DNA of 64,000 nucleotides, taken from positions 1 to 64,000 of the forward strand of contig JAFBAO010000001.1 in NCBI GenBank assembly GCA_019247715.1, written 5' to 3'. The notes below the pieces were generated by a model. The model worked only from the letters and a program-made list of their open reading frames with translations. It searched no databases and was not told the origin of the DNA. How positions within the stretch are numbered: position 1 is the stretch's first letter; each line of letters begins with the position of its first letter. A program made the position numbers and the translations under genes. This document shows, one piece after another, positions 60,875-64,000 of this stretch. The DNA comes from Caulobacteraceae bacterium. Its GTDB lineage: Bacteria > Pseudomonadota > Alphaproteobacteria > Caulobacterales > Caulobacteraceae.

Positions 60875-60883
60875 GGAGACGGG

Positions 60884-61519
60884 TTAGGCGCCCAGCTCCT
60901 GCTCCACGTACCGGTAGCTCTTGGCGCTTTCGCAGGCGCAGCCGCGCATCCGCCCGTCCTTGGTCCACCAGACGAGGGTGGGGTAGGCGAACCGGATGCC
61001 GTTGTCCTGCAGGAGCGGCGCGAGCCGCTCGGTGAGGCTGCGGCTCGCCTCGACCACCGCCATCCGGGCGGCGTCCCCGTCCGCAGGCGCGAGGCCGGCG
61101 GCGGTCCAGGCCTCCGGAGCGCCCTGGCTCCATTGCTGGAACAGCTTCCAGCTTCGGTTGATCCACAGCTCGGCGACCGTGGCCCGTTCGGCCGGGGTCG
61201 AGCGGGCCTGGCCGTTGCGGTCGCGCAAGGCGACCATGATCACCCGCGTGTCCACGCTGGCGGCCTGCAGCTTGGGGAGCGACTCCCGCTCGAAGCGGAT
61301 GCAGTCCGGACAGGCGCGGAACGAGACCATGTAGAGGGTGGGTCCGGTCAGTCGGGGCGAGACCCAGCCCGCCTGCGCCAGAATCTGAGCGATCTCCTGC
61401 TGATGCTTGGTGATCGTGTGCGGGCGCCAGCGCCAGTCGAGGTCCCAGAAGGCGAAGAGAATCACGCCAGCCGCCCCGATGACCCCGATCGCCGCCGCCC
61501 AGCCCAGGAACTTGCGCAT
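60884..61519 (-). CDS. Thioredoxin-fold protein, membrane-anchored
   Basis: A 211-residue protein from ATG 61519 (GGAGG eight bases upstream). One N-terminal helix (about residues 5-23) leads to a periplasmic thioredoxin-like domain with the redox motif ACPDC after LYMVSFR. A cis-Pro region RFAYPTLVWW follows, and a further Cys pair (GCAC) lies near the C-terminus. It is probably a disulphide reductase or isomerase. It resembles DsbG/DsbC-like proteins only in general fold. Confidence 0.78.
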   Translation of the reverse strand: MRKFLGWAAAIGVIGAAGVILFAFWDLDWRWRPHTITKHQQEIAQILAQAGWVSPRLTGPTLYMVSFRACPDCIRFERESLPKLQAASVDTRVIMVALRDRNGQARSTPAERATVAELWINRSWKLFQQWSQGAPEAWTAAGLAPADGDAARMAVVEASRSLTERLAPLLQDNGIRFAYPTLVWWTKDGRMRGCACESAKSYRYVEQELGA

Positions 61520-61652
61520 GGTCTTGGCCTCCCTGCCGGCCTTCCAGCAATCCGAACCGCACGTCCCCGTCAACTGGCGCGCGCCGCCGGGCCGCCGCCG
61601 AGCGCGCGCGAGCGCTTGCGGCCAGGCTCGGGGCGAGCGCATCCTCGCCGGC

Positions 61653-62528
61653 ATGGTCCTGGCCGACGCCGCCTCGCCGATTCCGCGCCCAAGCGCGCTC
61701 GCGGCGCACGTGGTCGACACCCTCATCGAGGAGCGGGCGCCGAAGCTGGCCGCCTCGCCGATCTGGCCGCTGATCCGACCGCCGCTCTACGCCCTGCTCG
61801 ACTATAGCAAGGCGCGGCGGATGGCCGACGCGATCGCGGGCATGGGCGGGCGCGAGGCGCTCGAATACTGCGCGGCTCTGCTGGCCCTGAAGGTCGAGGC
61901 GCGGTTCCTGGAGCGCATCCCGCCGGCCGGGCGGCTGGTCGTGATCGTCAACCACCCTACCGGGGTCGCCGACGGCATGGCGGTCTACGAGGCCCTGAAG
62001 CGGCTGCGGCCGGATCTGCTCTTCTACGCCAACTCCGACGCCCACCGGGTGTGTCCGGGGTTCGCCGAGACGCTGATCCCGGTGGAGTGGGTCGCCGCCA
62101 AGCGCACCCGCGAGCGGACCAGGCTGACGCTCTCGCGGACCCGCGAAGCAATGGAGGCGGGAAGGGCGCTGGTGATCTTCCCCGCCGGCCGGATCGCCCG
62201 CCGCCGCGGCGGGCGGACCGAAGACCCGGCCTGGGCGCCCACCGCCTGCTCCGTCGCCCGCAAATATCACGCCCCGATCCTGCCGGTGCGCCTTTCCGGT
62301 CCCGCCCCGGTGCTCTTCCATCTCTTCGACCGCATGTCGGACGAGCTGCGCGACGTCACCCTGTTCCATGAGCTCCTGAACAAGCGCGGGCGGCGCTTCG
62401 AGCTGGTGGTCGGGCCGCCCATCGATCCTGGCCAGCTGCCGCAAGACGCCGCAGAAGCCAGCGCGCGGCTGAAGGTCTATATCGAGCGCGAGCTTGGGAA
62501 CGACCCGGAAAGGGCTCAACCATGTTGA
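61653..62528 (+). CDS. Lysophospholipid/glycerol acyltransferase family protein
   Basis: A 291-residue protein from ATG 61653; upstream in-frame codons overlap the divergent gene's leader. The acyltransferase motif I is VNHPTGVADG (His and Asp with five residues between, against the usual four), with block III IFPAGRIARRR and block IV APILPVRLSG. It likely acylates a glycerolipid or related acceptor at the inner membrane. It overlaps tsaE by 7 bp. Confidence 0.85.
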   Translation: MVLADAASPIPRPSALAAHVVDTLIEERAPKLAASPIWPLIRPPLYALLDYSKARRMADAIAGMGGREALEYCAALLALKVEARFLERIPPAGRLVVIVNHPTGVADGMAVYEALKRLRPDLLFYANSDAHRVCPGFAETLIPVEWVAAKRTRERTRLTLSRTREAMEAGRALVIFPAGRIARRRGGRTEDPAWAPTACSVARKYHAPILPVRLSGPAPVLFHLFDRMSDELRDVTLFHELLNKRGRRFELVVGPPIDPGQLPQDAAEASARLKVYIERELGNDPERAQPC

Positions 62529-62986
62529 TTCTTCCTGCAGAAGGCGACTTTCGCCTGGATCGCGAGGCCGACACCGTCCGCCTCGGCGCCGCCATCGCCC
62601 ACGTGCTCCAGAAGCGTGAGGCGGTCTGTCTCACCGGGCCGCTCGGCGCCGGCAAATCCACCCTCGCCAGGGCCGTGATCCGGGCGCTGGCGGGCGAGGG
62701 GACTGAGGCGCCCAGCCCCACCTTCACCCTGGTCCAGACCTATGACACGGCGGGCTTCCCGGTGGCCCACTTCGACCTCTACAGGCTGGAGCGGCCGGAG
62801 GAGATCCTGGAGCTTGGCCTGGACGAGGCCCTGGAAGACGGCGCCGCCGTGGTCGAATGGGCCGAGAAGCTCGCCCACCATCTGCCGCCGGACCGACTCG
62901 ACATAGAACTGACCGTCGACGGGCCGAACAGGCGGGCCCGTCTCACCCCCCACGGAGCCTGGGAGGAACGGCCGCTTGAGTTCTGA
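62522..62986 (+). CDS. tsaE: tRNA threonylcarbamoyladenosine biosynthesis ATPase
   Basis: A 154-residue P-loop protein: Walker A LTGPLGAGKSTLAR (about residue 38), SPTFTLVQTY, HFDLYRLERPEE, and VVEWAEKL. It is the ATPase partner of TsaB and TsaD in making t6A37 of ANN-decoding tRNAs. It is co-translated with the acyltransferase before it and the sugar kinase after it (11-bp overlap with the TTG start). Confidence 0.95.
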   Translation: MLILPAEGDFRLDREADTVRLGAAIAHVLQKREAVCLTGPLGAGKSTLARAVIRALAGEGTEAPSPTFTLVQTYDTAGFPVAHFDLYRLERPEEILELGLDEALEDGAAVVEWAEKLAHHLPPDRLDIELTVDGPNRRARLTPHGAWEERPLEF

Positions 62987-64000
62987 GCGTGAGGGCCTGA
63001 AGGCCGAGTTCTTGCGGCGGGAAGGGTTCGGCGAGGCCCGCCGCCAGCCCTTGCCCGGCGACGCCTCCACCCGTCTCTACGAACGGCTGACGTTGCCTGG
63101 CGGCGGCGCCGCGATCTTCATGGACCAGCCGCCGTCGGCGGAGAGCCAGCCCTGCCCGCCGGCGGCGACGCCCGACGAGCGCCGCGGGCTCGGTTACAAC
63201 GCCATGGCCCGGCTGGCCGCCGGACGCGTGGAAGCCTTCGTCGCCTGCGCCGGCTGGCTGCGCGGGATGGGCCTTTCGGCGCCGAGGATCCTGACCGCGG
63301 ACCCGGGCCAGGGCCTGGCGGTCATCGAGGATCTGGGCGACGGCCTCTACGCCCGGCTCATCGCCGAGGGCGAGGACGAGGCGCCGCTCTATGCGGCGGC
63401 GGTGGAGGGGCTGGTCCGCCTCCACGCCGAGGCCCCGCCGGCCACCCTGGAGGCCGACGGGGTCGCCTGGCCGCTGCTCGTCTACGACGACCTGGCGCTC
63501 AGGACCGGCGGGGAGATGTTCCTGGAGTGGTGGCCGAAGTTCGCCGGCCTGCCGCCTTTTCCGGCCGAGGAGGTAGCCGCTTGGGAAGCCTTCTGGGCGC
63601 CCATCCGCGCCAGGGCGGTCGCCGGCGCCAACGTCTTCTGCCACCGCGACTATCATGCCGAGAACCTCATCTGGCTGCCGACGCGCCAGGCCGCCGCGAG
63701 GGTGGGGATGCTGGATTTCCAGGACGCGCTACGGGCGCATCCCGCCTGGGACTTCTCCATGCTGCTCCACGACGGGCGCCGCGACGTCTCGGTCGACCGC
63801 GAACAGGCGTGCCTCGCCCAATACCTGGGCGCGCGGCCGCAGCTCGATCGCGAAGCCTTCCTGGCCGACTACCATGCGCTGGGCGCGCTCAATTGCCTGC
63901 GGATCCTGTTCATCTTCGCCCGGCAGGTGGCCGGGTTCGGGCGGCCCAAGTACCGGGCTTTCACGCCGCGGATGTGGCGCTACCTCGGCCAATGCCTCGC
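62976..64000 (+). CDS. amgK: Aminosugar kinase AmgK-like (3' end outside window)
   Basis: An open frame from TTG 62976 (GGAGG about nine bases upstream) to the right edge, at least 341 codons. It is an aminoglycoside-phosphotransferase fold protein with the Brenner motif CHRDYHAENLIWLP, the metal motif MLDFQDALRAHPAWD, and VIEDLGDGLYARL. AmgK phosphorylates N-acetylmuramic acid and GlcNAc in cell-wall recycling, normally with MurU next to it. Position after tsaE is the common alphaproteobacterial order. The usual murU gene would lie just past the edge. Confidence 0.88.
   Translation, partial: MSSEREGLKAEFLRREGFGEARRQPLPGDASTRLYERLTLPGGGAAIFMDQPPSAESQPCPPAATPDERRGLGYNAMARLAAGRVEAFVACAGWLRGMGLSAPRILTADPGQGLAVIEDLGDGLYARLIAEGEDEAPLYAAAVEGLVRLHAEAPPATLEADGVAWPLLVYDDLALRTGGEMFLEWWPKFAGLPPFPAEEVAAWEAFWAPIRARAVAGANVFCHRDYHAENLIWLPTRQAAARVGMLDFQDALRAHPAWDFSMLLHDGRRDVSVDREQACLAQYLGARPQLDREAFLADYHALGALNCLRILFIFARQVAGFGRPKYRAFTPRMWRYLGQCL

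Noticed and set aside
1..64000. tRNA, rRNA or CRISPR loci
   Set aside because: No T-loop-like GTTCGA context, rRNA core sequence or regularly spaced repeat was seen in the intergenic regions.

Overview
The window looks like a chromosomal stretch of an alphaproteobacterium of the order Caulobacterales, closest in style to Phenylobacterium or Caulobacter. Reasons: very high GC by eye, a tyrosine-bearing DivL kinase, a Usg-family protein, a CC0125/CC1285-type lipoprotein, an alphaproteobacterial hisS-hisZ-hisG operon, CtrA-like TTAACC boxes and GANTC (CcrM-type) sites inside intergenic palindromes. It is almost wholly housekeeping DNA. I see no rRNA, tRNA, CRISPR array, transposase or phage gene.

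Layout. 1-9 kb is an exopolysaccharide region on the minus strand: a WcaI-like glycosyltransferase (cut by the window edge), a Wzy/ligase-type polymerase, a Wzc-type tyrosine autokinase, an outer-membrane beta-barrel, a small secreted protein and a Wza-like export protein. A membrane-anchored unknown, a SleB cell-wall hydrolase behind CtrA-like boxes and a VanZ-like protein follow. 9-10.6 kb is a scar region with remnants: a truncated small gene, a frameshifted secretin fragment and a frameshifted DUF1993 gene. 10.8-13.1 kb holds three exported or lipoprotein genes and eda. 13.2-15.7 kb has a divergent Hpt-EAL protein and a receiver protein whose phosphoacceptor Asp is Asn.

15.5-19.4 kb holds an M13 peptidase and an acyl-CoA dehydrogenase between two copies of a composite palindromic repeat. 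19.4-23.6 kb is the histidine operon hisS-hisZ-hisG, with a His-rich leader peptide upstream of hisS and a candidate small RNA downstream of hisG. 23.6-33.4 kb holds a BI-1 protein, a YbbA/YbbP-type ABC exporter divergent from a GDSL esterase and thpR, then MaoC, SapC and DsbD-like genes. 33.5-41.4 kb has DUF2794, rpoH, rluD, hisI, cysS, SRPBCC, a NifU-like scaffold, yidD and thrS. 41.5-50.1 kb has a Wzx-like flippase, ffh-rpsP-rimM, a retropepsin-like protease, oxyR, a lipoprotein, usg, a MAPEG protein and a small zincin. 50.2-64 kb has divL, a ferredoxin/reductase pair, sdhCDA-creD-sdhB, zapE, a thioredoxin-fold protein, an acyltransferase, tsaE and a partial amgK.

Most notable: the His-rich leader ORF with a promoter that would make it leaderless; a family of palindromic elements built on a GAAGTTCG core, found as tandem units and once as a chimera, which supply stop codons to neighbouring genes; the four-hairpin candidate sRNA after hisG; the degenerate receiver opposite an Hpt-EAL protein; and creD inside the sdh operon. 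Long overlapping ORFs on opposite strands are GC-rich shadows and are left out. All calls rest on reading motifs and context by eye; no database search was run.
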